Shown here one piece after another: positions 17,760 to 24,700 of a stretch of DNA of 28,089 nt. The notes under the pieces were generated by a model. The model was not told the DNA's origin. It saw only the letters and a program-made list of their open reading frames with translations, and did not search any database. Every line of letters starts with the position of its first letter. The first letter of the stretch is position 1. Both the position numbers and the translations under genes were made by a program. Source of the DNA: JBJKRF01 sp046704785 (GTDB lineage Bacteria; Chloroflexota; Anaerolineae; Anaerolineales; Villigracilaceae); assembly GCA_046704785.1 (NCBI GenBank), contig JBJKRF010000081.1, positions 1 to 28,089 on the forward strand, given 5' to 3'.

Positions 17760-18912
17760 ACTTTTTCAACCTTTCAAATAAGTTCTCGTACGCCACTGCC
17801 ACAGAATCAGGGTCGTACGGACGCGCAATCTCTGCCGGGTCGCGGCGATACTTGGCGGGATTGCCTAAAATTTCCAGCACAGCCTCTCCCAGGGCTTTGG
17901 CATCGCCAATCGGCACCACCTGCCCCATGCCGGTCATCTGCACCGGGCGGCGAACGCCTGGTAGTGCGGAAGCCACACACGGAACGTTGTTCATCATCGC
18001 CTCGATCTGCACCAGCCCAAAGGCTTCGGTGGAGTTCAAACTGGGGACGACCAACACGTCCAGATTCGGGTAGAAGGCCGCCATCTGAACGGGATTCAAA
18101 TTGCCGAGGAAACTCCATTGCCCGCGCGCCTCATATTCACGAATGCGCGGGATGAGTTTGTCGAAATACGCCTGTTCGCCCATCACGTTGAGATGCTGCC
18201 CGGCAAAGAGCACCTGCGCCTTCGGGTATTTCTCGAAGATGGCCGGCAACGCATCGAGCAGGATTTCCACCCCTTTTTCAGACGCAAAGCGTGTGGCCAT
18301 GCCGATCACCGGGTGGTGCTCACCGATCTGATGCTCCTGCGCGAAGGCCTCCACGGCTCCGGCTTGCGGCGGCGGCAACTGGACCGGCGGCAGGATGGGC
18401 GTCAGCTTGTGCATGTAACGCGAGAGGAACGGGGAATGGTCGGCGTAATCCTGAGTGTACGTGACCACGTGATCGGCCAGCACGGCGGCGGAATGATTCT
18501 GCAAATCCACCACAGTGTTGACAAGGCGGTTGAACAATCCTACCGGCAATTGCAGGTCACAGTGATATGTGAGCACCGCGATTTTCCCCGTGAGGCGCGC
18601 GCGTGTGGCAAATCCGGGTGCGTCGAACTGCGGCAGGTGCAACTGCACCACATCGTTCTCGGCCACGTATTTCCAGGCCAGGAAACCGAAGGTCGGCATG
18701 AGCACGCCTTTGCTGACGCGCAAGGCCACCGGCGCACGCAGGATGTTGACGCCGTTGCGCACTTCCTGCGCCGAGGTGGATGGGTCGAAATGCGAAGTCA
18801 ATACGGTGACCTGGTGCCCGCGCCGGGCAAAGGCCTCCGCCAGCCGTTCGGCATAGATCGTCAGGCCGGAGGTGTGAGGACGGTAATAGGTGAGGACGGT
18901 AAGGATACGCAT
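17758..18912 (-). CDS. GT4 family glycosyltransferase (GT-B fold)
   Basis: 384 residues, cytoplasmic or membrane-peripheral. It transfers a sugar from a nucleotide donor with retention, typically onto a lipid-linked or lipid acceptor. Seen: the N-terminal MRILTVLTYYRPHTSG glycine loop, the inter-domain FASEKGVE (K213) for the donor phosphate, and the EX7E motif EAFGLVQIE (E296, E304) followed by NVPCVASALPGVR. Length is normal. The start codon context has no clear Shine-Dalgarno, although the N-terminus is exactly where the family begins. It follows the terminator of the epimerase gene, so a promoter probably lies in 18913-18985. A weak CTGACT / TTTACT pair with a 17-base gap is the only candidate I see. 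Its donor cannot be read from the sequence. Confidence 0.88.
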   Translation of the reverse strand: MRILTVLTYYRPHTSGLTIYAERLAEAFARRGHQVTVLTSHFDPSTSAQEVRNGVNILRAPVALRVSKGVLMPTFGFLAWKYVAENDVVQLHLPQFDAPGFATRARLTGKIAVLTYHCDLQLPVGLFNRLVNTVVDLQNHSAAVLADHVVTYTQDYADHSPFLSRYMHKLTPILPPVQLPPPQAGAVEAFAQEHQIGEHHPVIGMATRFASEKGVEILLDALPAIFEKYPKAQVLFAGQHLNVMGEQAYFDKLIPRIREYEARGQWSFLGNLNPVQMAAFYPNLDVLVVPSLNSTEAFGLVQIEAMMNNVPCVASALPGVRRPVQMTGMGQVVPIGDAKALGEAVLEILGNPAKYRRDPAEIARPYDPDSVAVAYENLFERLKK

Positions 18913-18984
18913 GAATTACAAACCAAAGTTGAGATGATGGAGTAAAAATTTGTAACGGAAACAAGTCAGCATAAAACACGAGGT

Positions 18985-19019
18985 CTTTATAAAAATAAAG
19001 GTGGCAAACTATACCACCT
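18985..19019 (-). terminator. Intrinsic terminator after the epimerase gene
   Basis: Directly after the TGA, on the minus strand, AGGTGG pairs with CCACCT (18999-19004 with 19014-19019) around a 9-base loop. It is followed by TTATTTTTATAAAG. This is a stem plus T-rich tail of normal size. It separates the epimerase transcript from the GT4 run. Confidence 0.65.
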
Positions 19020-20044
19020 CAAAACAACTCTTTGTTCGTGCTGACCCAATCGAACAACTGCCGGATGCCCTTCTCGACATCGTATTTTGGCGTCCAGCCC
19101 AACACCTTCCCGGCTTTGCGGATGTCGGCCACAAAGACCTTTTGATCGCCGGGACGCCAATCGCCGTACGCGACGGGAATCGGCTTGCCCAGGAGCTTTT
19201 CCAGCAGCGGGCCAAACTCGGTCCAGACGGCGAGCGTGTTCGTCGGTCCGCCGCCCAGGTTGAAGACCTGGCCTTTGACCTGATCGATCTGCTGGATGGC
19301 CGCATCGTAGGCGTCCAACAGGTCGTAGACGTGCAGCAGGTCGCGGATCTGTTTTCCGTCGCCGTAAATGGTAATCGCACGCCCCGTCACCGCCGCGATG
19401 ACCATCCAGGCCACCCACCCCTGATCCTCCACGCCGAACTGGCGCGGACCGTAGATGCAGCTCTGGCGCATGACCACCGTCGGCAGGTCGTAGATGCGGC
19501 TGTAGTCGCGCACGTACTGGTCGCCGGTGCCTTTGGAGCAGCCGTAAGGGGAATGGAAATCCAACGGTTGGGCTTCAGACGCCCCGGAAGGTAGGTCCTC
19601 GTACTCCCAGCGGGCGGCTCTCTCGACCACTTTCACGTCTTCCATGCCGCCATAGACTTTGTTCGTCGAGGCATAGATGATGACCGGCTGGCGTCCGTTC
19701 AATCGCGCTGCCTCGAGCATGTTGAAGGTGCCGTTGGCATTGATCTCGAAATCGTTGCGCGGGTCGACGACCGAGGTGGTCACTGCCACCTGGGCAGCCA
19801 AGTGCACGATCACGTCCGCCTCGCGGGTGGAAGCTGTCAACTGGGCCGCATCGCGCACATCGCCGACCACCAGTTTAAAAGCCTTCTCGCCGAATTTCTC
19901 CTGCAACCATTTCAGGTTACGTGGCGCACCCGCACGGGACAGGTTATCGTAAACCGTCACCTTTTCGCCGCGCTCAAGCAGACGATAGACGTAGTTGGAA
20001 CCGATAAATCCGGCTCCACCGCTGACAAAATAATTTCGAGACAT
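19019..20044 (-). CDS. NAD-dependent sugar epimerase/dehydratase (CDP-paratose 2-epimerase-like)
   Basis: 341-residue extended SDR acting on a nucleotide sugar in the cytoplasm. Seen: the NAD loop GGAGFIG (9-15), HLAAQ, the STNKVYGG block with S126/T127, and catalytic YGCSK (Y167, K171). RQSCIYGPRQFGVEDQGWVAW follows at 193-212. The TNKVYG and DQGW blocks together are typical of CDP-paratose/CDP-tyvelose 2-epimerases rather than GalE or RmlB, which suggests a CDP-linked substrate. None of the other CDP-dideoxyhexose genes (CDP-glucose synthase, dehydratase) is in the window, so the exact substrate is open. The ATG has GGGAG six bases upstream. The gene is followed by an intrinsic terminator and preceded by a structured leader. 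Confidence 0.85.
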   Translation of the reverse strand: MSRNYFVSGGAGFIGSNYVYRLLERGEKVTVYDNLSRAGAPRNLKWLQEKFGEKAFKLVVGDVRDAAQLTASTREADVIVHLAAQVAVTTSVVDPRNDFEINANGTFNMLEAARLNGRQPVIIYASTNKVYGGMEDVKVVERAARWEYEDLPSGASEAQPLDFHSPYGCSKGTGDQYVRDYSRIYDLPTVVMRQSCIYGPRQFGVEDQGWVAWMVIAAVTGRAITIYGDGKQIRDLLHVYDLLDAYDAAIQQIDQVKGQVFNLGGGPTNTLAVWTEFGPLLEKLLGKPIPVAYGDWRPGDQKVFVADIRKAGKVLGWTPKYDVEKGIRQLFDWVSTNKELF

Positions 20045-20070
20045 AAAACGCTCCCTTCCAATGGGATAGA

Positions 20071-20088
20071 GACGGCCTGCGGGCCGTC
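20071..20088 (-). promoter_or_regulatory. Hairpin in the epimerase leader
   Basis: GACGGCC and GGCCGTC form a perfect 7-bp GC-rich stem with a TGCG loop, about 27 bases upstream of the epimerase ATG and just before its ribosome site. No T run follows. It may pause the ribosome or RNA polymerase, or simply stabilise the RNA end. Confidence 0.35.
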
Positions 20089-20113
20089 CGGCGCGAAGCC
20101 CGTGGGCCTGGCG

Positions 20114-20215
20114 CCTAGTGCCGCAACTTTATAAAAGTGGAGGGCGCAAGGTCTGGTTTTCGAGGAAAAATCCAGAACGCAAGCCGACGACTTTTAAAGA
20201 AGTTGCGGTACTAGG
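20114..20215. repeat. Imperfect ~102-base palindrome between two genes
   Basis: The outer arms CCTAGTGCCGCAACTT (20114-20129) and AAGTTGCGGTACTAGG (20200-20215) match at 15 of 16 positions. After a one-base offset the arms continue with TAAAAGT pairing. After a mismatched patch they end in an inner TCTGGTTTT/AAAAATCCAGA hairpin around CGAGG. The right end includes the TAG stop of the upstream membrane protein gene. It could act as a bidirectional terminator or processing site, or be a MITE-like repeat. No target duplication is evident. Confidence 0.6.
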
Positions 20216-21221
20216 GCATATTTTCTTCCTGCTTTTTGCCCGTCAACTGATGATAGAGTTCCATCAGCCCAATATCTTCACGCGAAAAACCGATCATACC
20301 GATGATGCCACTATACAAAATGTGCATGACATGATGTGTCACGGCAAAGGCCAGCGCAATGCCCGCCGAAACGCCAAAGACCGCCAGCGCCGCCACGATC
20401 GACCCTTCGAAAATGCCCAACGAGGAAGGCGCGGAGGGGATAGCCCCCCCGAAGGAGGCCACGCCCAACTCGAAGGTGGCGTACAACAGCGGCACCTTCT
20501 TAAGGAAACCCAGCAACAACACATACTGGGCGGCAAGCGCCGTCAGCCAGGAAACCGTCATCCACAACAAACTGACGATAAAACGGCGAGCGTTCATCAG
20601 CACGGCCAGCCCGTCGAGGAACGAGTCGACCTGCGGCAGCACGTATTTCTCGATCAGGCGCACGCGCCCGGCGACGCGGTCGAACCAGTGTCGCAGCGGC
20701 ACACGGAAACGCGCCACAAAGTGCAGTGAAAGCATCCCGGCCAGCACCACGCCCAGGGTAGTCAGCGCAACCGGCCAGGCCCAGGCAACGCCCGACAAAA
20801 CAAAGGGCAACGCCGAGATCAGAATCAACGCCGCAAAGGCCAGATCGTAGAAACGTTCGATCACAATGGCCGGGACGGCGTTTACCGTTCCCAGTCCGGT
20901 CTTCCGTCCCAGCAGGTAAGCGCGTCCCAGTTCTCCCAGGCGAAAAGGCAGGATATTGTTCAGCAGATAGCCTTGCATCATGATGACGAAAGAATCAGTG
21001 CGTGTTGGACGATCTTCGAGCAATGTGCGCGAGGCCAGCGAACGGCTGCCGGTGGATGCAAAGTAAAACACGCCATGCAGGAAGAGGAAACGCAGGTCGA
21101 TGGTCACCAGCGCAACAGCCACCGTCCTCCAGTCTACGGCGCGGGAAAGAACAGCGATGAAGATAAGGCTGATGATGACGCCGGGTAACCAGCGACGGGC
21201 ATCTTTGAAAATACGAGTCAT
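20211..21221 (-). CDS. Lysylphosphatidylglycerol synthase TM / AglD-like (UPF0104) membrane protein
   Basis: A protein of ~336 residues with about eight hydrophobic segments. It has the family blocks NNILPFRLGELGRAYLL (88-104), ERFYDL (122-127) and, near the C-terminus, IPSAPSSLGIFEGS. The family includes the membrane part of MprF and archaeal AglD, and is linked to moving or modifying lipid-linked amino acids or sugars. There is no catalytic aminoacyl domain here, so it is not a full MprF. ATG 21221 is preferred because GGTGA lies nine bases upstream; a GTG at 21236 would add five residues. Neighbouring epimerase and glycosyltransferases favour a polyprenyl-sugar or glycolipid role. The 137 bases upstream hold a CTCCTC-GTT-GAGGAG hairpin (21311-21325) and no gene. 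Confidence 0.8.
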   Translation of the reverse strand: MTRIFKDARRWLPGVIISLIFIAVLSRAVDWRTVAVALVTIDLRFLFLHGVFYFASTGSRSLASRTLLEDRPTRTDSFVIMMQGYLLNNILPFRLGELGRAYLLGRKTGLGTVNAVPAIVIERFYDLAFAALILISALPFVLSGVAWAWPVALTTLGVVLAGMLSLHFVARFRVPLRHWFDRVAGRVRLIEKYVLPQVDSFLDGLAVLMNARRFIVSLLWMTVSWLTALAAQYVLLLGFLKKVPLLYATFELGVASFGGAIPSAPSSLGIFEGSIVAALAVFGVSAGIALAFAVTHHVMHILYSGIIGMIGFSREDIGLMELYHQLTGKKQEENMP

Positions 21222-21358
21222 ATGTTGAATCACCACAAGGGGCGCTACGAATTTAGCTATTACCAGCGAAGCAGGAATTCGTCACTTTGCCTGCGAAAAC
21301 TTGCGGCGTGCTCCTCGTTGAGGAGATAATGGCGAACGGTTAATCATGTTAAGGTATG

Positions 21359-23158
21359 TTATTCCGCGCCGAGTCTCAGCACGGCCATGAAAGCTTCTTG
21401 CGGAATTTCGACGTTCCCTACCATCTTCAAGCGCCGCTTACCGCGTTTTTGCTTCTCAAGCAATTTCTTCTTGCGGGTGATGTCGCCGCCGTAACATTTG
21501 GCCAACACATCTTTGCGCAACGCTTTGACATTGGCGCGACTGATGATGCGCCCACCGGACGAAGCCTGGATGGCAACGTCGAACAACTGGCGGGGGATGA
21601 TGTCTTTCAGTTTGGTGATCAGCGCCTGGCCTTTGTGATAGGCATCCTTTTTATGCACGATGGCCGCCAGCGCATCCACCGGCTCGCCATTCACCAAAAT
21701 TTCCAGCTTCTGCAACTCGTCGGCGCGGTACTCGGAAAATTGATAATCCAACGAGGCGTAACCTTTGGTGCGCGATTTCAACTCGTCGAAGAAATCCACG
21801 ATCAACTCGGCCAGCGGAATCTGGAAGTTCAACTGTACACGATGCGGAGCTGGATATTCCTGGCTCTTAAACGCGCCGCGCCGCTTGATGACCAGATCCA
21901 TGATCGGGCCATAATAATCCGTCGGGGTGATAATTTGGATCTCCATCCACGGCTCACGGATTTCGACCACCATGGCCTCGTCCGGCAGCTCCGCAGGTGA
22001 ATCCACCAACAGCGTCTGGCCGTCACCCAGCATTACCTCGTACTCCACCGAGGGCGCGGTGAAAAGCACGTCCAGCAGGTACTCACGCTCCAGGCGCTCC
22101 TGGATAATTTCCATGTGGAACAGGCCCAGAAAACCGGCCCGAAAGCCAAAGCCAATGGCCTGCGAGGTCTCCGGCTGGTAAACCAGGGAGGCGTCGTTGA
22201 GTTGCAACTTTTCCAGCGCATCGCGCAAGTCGGTGTAATCCTCCGCGTCCACAGGGTAGATACCGGCAAAAACCATCGGCTTGGGATGTCGATACCCAGG
22301 CAGGGGCGCAGCCGCCGGGGCGTCGCTGCAGGTAATGGTATCTCCCACGCGGGCCTCGTGGACGGTCTTCAACCCGGTTGCCACGTACCCCACTTCGCCA
22401 GAACTCAACGCCTCGACGGGTTTGAGTGTGGGGGCAAAGATGCCCACTTCGATGGGCTTGACTTCCGTACCAACCGACATCATGTGCAGGGTATCTTCCG
22501 CGGTCACCACGCCTTCCATAACGCGCACATAACAGATCACGCCTTTGTACGAGTCGTAATGCGAGTCGAAGATCAGCGCGCGCAGGGGTTTGTCCGCCTC
22601 GCCCTTGGGCGGCGGTACGCTCCGGACGATGGCCTCCAGCACCTGATCGACGTTGATTCCGGCCTTGGCCGAAATGCGGATGACATCTTCCGCCTTGCCG
22701 CCCAGCAGCGAGGCGATGTCCTCGGCCACCTGATCGGGCTGCGCAGAGGGAAGATCGATTTTGTTGATAACGGGGATAATTTCGAGATCGGCGTCCAGCG
22801 CCTGATAAAGATTCGCCAGTGTTTGTGCTTCGATGCCCTGCGTAGCATCCACTACCAACAGCGCCCCCTCGCAGGCATTCAACGCGCGCGAGACTTCGTA
22901 CCCAAAGTCGACGTGGCCGGGAGTATCGATCAGGTTCAGTTCGTAGTCTTTGCCATCCAACGCTTTGTAGGCCATGCGCACGGCGGAGGCTTTGATGGTC
23001 ACACCCTTTTCGCGTTCCAGGTCCATGCTGTCGAGCACCTGTTCGGTCATCTCGCGTTCGGAGATCGTCCCGGTCAGTTGTAACAGGCGGTCGGCCAGCG
23101 TGGATTTGCCGTGGTCCACGTGGGCGATGATGCAGAAATTGCGGATGTGCTCGGTCAT
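21359..23158 (-). CDS. lepA: Elongation factor 4 (LepA), translational GTPase
   Basis: 599 residues, the usual length. A ribosome-associated GTPase thought to act on stalled or assembling ribosomes. Seen: G1 AHVDHGKST (12-20), switch region with EREKGVTIKAS, G3 DTPGHVDF (78-85) and G4 NKID (132-135). The LepA-specific C-terminal part follows, with GFGFRAGFLGLFHMEI in domain III and the Lys-rich tail KKKLLEKQKRGKRRLKMVG. The start gives a perfect family N-terminus, MTEHIRNFCIIAHVDHGK. A TATACT box lies 16-21 bases upstream, which would leave a very short 5' leader. It is probably monocistronic or co-transcribed with the membrane protein 137 bases downstream. Confidence 0.97.
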   Translation of the reverse strand: MTEHIRNFCIIAHVDHGKSTLADRLLQLTGTISEREMTEQVLDSMDLEREKGVTIKASAVRMAYKALDGKDYELNLIDTPGHVDFGYEVSRALNACEGALLVVDATQGIEAQTLANLYQALDADLEIIPVINKIDLPSAQPDQVAEDIASLLGGKAEDVIRISAKAGINVDQVLEAIVRSVPPPKGEADKPLRALIFDSHYDSYKGVICYVRVMEGVVTAEDTLHMMSVGTEVKPIEVGIFAPTLKPVEALSSGEVGYVATGLKTVHEARVGDTITCSDAPAAAPLPGYRHPKPMVFAGIYPVDAEDYTDLRDALEKLQLNDASLVYQPETSQAIGFGFRAGFLGLFHMEIIQERLEREYLLDVLFTAPSVEYEVMLGDGQTLLVDSPAELPDEAMVVEIREPWMEIQIITPTDYYGPIMDLVIKRRGAFKSQEYPAPHRVQLNFQIPLAELIVDFFDELKSRTKGYASLDYQFSEYRADELQKLEILVNGEPVDALAAIVHKKDAYHKGQALITKLKDIIPRQLFDVAIQASSGGRIISRANVKALRKDVLAKCYGGDITRKKKLLEKQKRGKRRLKMVGNVEIPQEAFMAVLRLGAE

Positions 23159-23173
23159 AGGCTAGGCGGCTAA

Positions 23174-23179
23174 AGTATA
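23174..23179 (-). promoter_or_regulatory. Candidate -10 box for lepA
   Basis: TATACT on the minus strand, 16-21 bases before the lepA ATG. No good -35 is present at 17 bases. A CCCC...GGGG palindrome covers the -35 region and could be an operator. The leader would be only ~8 bases, so translation may be nearly leaderless. Confidence 0.35.
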
Positions 23180-23352
23180 CCCGAAATGCCCCCGAAAGAA
23201 TCGATTTTTGGGGATTCCTCGAGAATCGCCACAAAAGCGGCCCGGTGTGGGGCCGCGCTGCGAGATTCGTCCAAGCGCTACTGAAGTTCTGATCGAGGTT
23301 CATGTGCGTTGGTTTGGTCGCCGCTTTCCTGGTTTGGCCTGCTGTGTTCACT

Positions 23353-23398
23353 GCGGCTACAGGCGCTTCTTATCGCGCTAAAAGCGCGCTGTAACCGC
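23353..23398. repeat. Nested, mutually exclusive hairpins
   Basis: An outer stem pairs GCGG-TACAG-GCGC (23353-23366) with GCGC-CTGTA-CCGC (23384-23398), 13 pairs with one mismatch and one bulge. An inner stem, CGCGCT-AAA-AGCGCG (23374-23388), uses part of the same 3' arm. The two cannot form together, as in attenuator-like or REP-like elements. Confidence 0.45.
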
Positions 23399-23549
23399 AA
23401 GGATAATCGATCAACTCATAAAGAGAAACACGCTCCTCAATGAATAAAGAACGGCTCTTCTGGAACCAGCAGAATGAAGTGAATTTGTTGAGGCGCAGCG
23501 CCCCCACCCCAACATCTACTTCTTACGCCAGGAACCAAAAGCATCCTTA

Positions 23550-23572
23550 TTTTCCCGTCAACTACGGGAGAA
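23550..23572. repeat. Hairpin next to dispersed repeat copy B
   Basis: TTTTCCCGT, loop CAACT, ACGGGAGAA: nine pairs with one G-U. The 3' arm begins the 19-base stretch 23564-23582 that matches 153-171 near the contig start at 17 of 19 bases. Confidence 0.4.
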
Positions 23573-23625
23573 CCCAAAGAACAAAAGAGCAGGTCTGATA
23601 AAAATACCAAGGATGGGTGGGGAAA

Positions 23626-23667
23626 CTGTGGGGTTTTGAGCAAATGACTCTGCCCAAAACCCCACAG
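23626..23667. repeat. Perfect 13-bp inverted repeat
   Basis: CTGTGGGGTTTTG (23626-23638) and CAAAACCCCACAG (23655-23667) are exact reverse complements with a 16-base gap. The gap contains CAAATGACTC, so a GAG/CTC pair can extend the inner loop. There is no T run on either side, so it does not look like a simple terminator. It may be a protein-binding operator, a small RNA stem or a mobile repeat. Confidence 0.55.
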
Positions 23668-23720
23668 GGATTGTCCAACCATGTCGCGCGCCCGCTGGAA
23701 GCGGGTCTGGCTGGCATTTG

Positions 23721-23762
23721 GTATCTTCTCTATTATAGAGACGCAAATTCGCCAGAAGATAC
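23721..23762. repeat. 9-bp inverted repeat with a nested 6-bp hairpin
   Basis: GTATCTTCT (23721-23729) pairs with AGAAGATAC (23754-23762). Inside, TCTCTA-TTA-TAGAGA (23727-23741) is a perfect competing stem. It lies about 90 bases past the end of the zinc-ribbon gene and could mark the end of that transcript, although the T-rich tail is poor. Confidence 0.4.
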
Positions 23763-23848
23763 ACATGATTTTCCAACAATTTTATAAGGTGAAAGCAAGT
23801 CGATCTGCCTGCAACCGAACAGAGTCCCCCATTGGCGTCTTGCTGCGC

Positions 23849-24268
23849 TTACATCCTTTCAAAGAACGCATGCAGCTTTCGCAACGTCTGCTGCCATTCG
23901 GACTCGGCGTCCAGCTTGCGATGGATCTCTGTGTTGCGTCGGCGCATGATTTCCAAAACGCGTTCGTCCTCGCCCGCGTCCAGCCAGAAACCGTGTTTGT
24001 TTTTGGCACAAAAGTCGAGGTGCAGGTCGTACAGGCGGTATTGAAATTCCTTTAACGGCAGGTCGCACACAGGGCAGGCGAAAGCCGTCTCTACTTCGCG
24101 ATGCACCAGCGAGCCTTTGTGCGGGTCGTCGTCGAAAGCTACATCTTCCAGGCGGTCGAGTTCGTCGAAATCCAGCCACATACCGCGGCAGTTCGGGCAA
24201 TAATCGACCTCCATCATGCCTTTGTAGTATTTCTTGACCAGGCTGGCGCTGCACTTCGGACAGTTCAC
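23849..24268 (-). CDS. TFIIB-type zinc-ribbon protein with a second, degenerate ribbon
   Basis: 139-residue soluble protein. The first ribbon has C3-x2-C6 and YCPNCRGMWLDFDEL (C24, C27), the zf-TFIIB-like pattern of COG3809. A second copy has FACPVCDL (C65, C68) and DFCAKNKHGFWLDAGE (C87). There the fourth Cys is missing, and H92 might substitute. The C-terminal ~40 residues look helical and charged. The GTG at 24268 is the likely start: AGGAG lies five bases upstream and overlaps the TAG of the lipoprotein gene, and the Cys motif begins at once. A longer ATG start at 24304 would overlap the neighbour. The role is unknown; such proteins are often small metal-binding accessory factors. Confidence 0.82.
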   Translation of the reverse strand: MNCPKCSASLVKKYYKGMMEVDYCPNCRGMWLDFDELDRLEDVAFDDDPHKGSLVHREVETAFACPVCDLPLKEFQYRLYDLHLDFCAKNKHGFWLDAGEDERVLEIMRRRNTEIHRKLDAESEWQQTLRKLHAFFERM

Positions 24269-24276
24269 CGAGGCTC

Positions 24277-24699
24277 CTATTTGGTAACGATCACGCCGCT
24301 CCAAAAAGGATGGAAGCTGCCGCGATTGTTCATTTCGCCAATGGTGACCACCACCTGCGTGTTGGGGTCGAATTTATTCAATGGCGTGGTGCCTGCCACC
24401 GGTTGTAGCTTGTCGACGGTGACAGACTGGCGCAACATTTCGGGATTCCAGCGTTGGGAGTAGAGGTGGTGACCAACCTGCACTCGCACGTAGTTCGGGT
24501 CTCCAAAACTCCCGTTTTCGAATTTGTAGTTGCTGGCATCAAGCACGAAGCCCTTGCCCGCCGGAATCTGGTAATAATAGTTTTCTCTTCGGTAGTGAGC
24601 TGCATCGACCTTCAAAATCGGCAAATATGCCGGCTGGAACGCCCCCGAACACCCCGTCAACAGCCCTAAAAGGGCAAATCCTATCAACAACTTTCGCAT
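24277..24699 (-). CDS. Putative lipoprotein, unknown family
   Basis: 140 residues. The N-terminus MRKLLIGFALLGLLTGC is a clean lipoprotein signal with a lipobox LTGC (C17 would be lipidated), so it is probably anchored on the outer face of the membrane. The mature ~120 residues look beta-rich, with many Tyr/Asn/Gly and no motif I recognise. Near the end VVVTIGEMNN precedes a Trp-containing stretch. ATG 24699 is chosen because TAGGAG lies six bases upstream inside the last codons of tlyA. An upstream ATG at 24717 would spoil the signal peptide. It starts 1 base after the tlyA stop and is followed by the zinc-ribbon gene 8 bases on, so all three form one operon. Confidence 0.78.
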   Translation of the reverse strand: MRKLLIGFALLGLLTGCSGAFQPAYLPILKVDAAHYRRENYYYQIPAGKGFVLDASNYKFENGSFGDPNYVRVQVGHHLYSQRWNPEMLRQSVTVDKLQPVAGTTPLNKFDPNTQVVVTIGEMNNRGSFHPFWSGVIVTK

Positions 24700-24700
24700 T

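Larger units (their letters stand above)
23159..23848. other. 690-base non-coding spacer with several hairpins
   Basis: Between lepA and the zinc-ribbon gene I find no convincing gene on either strand. The short open frames lack ribosome sites and have no family resemblance. The spacer holds the likely lepA promoter, an ATCGAT-centred CCCC...GGGG palindrome (23191-23214), and four separate inverted repeats listed individually (23353-23398, 23550-23572, 23626-23667, 23721-23762). It is lower in GC in places than the genes. An unannotated structured RNA or a cluster of extragenic palindromes would fit. Confidence 0.6.

Noticed and set aside
22083..23351. 422-codon minus-strand open frame overlapping lepA
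   Set aside because: It is another phase of lepA; lepA shows all GTPase motifs and a normal length.
23437..23766. 109-codon minus-strand open frame in the spacer
   Set aside because: It crosses two of the strong hairpins, has no ribosome site and no recognisable domain, so I treat it as non-coding.
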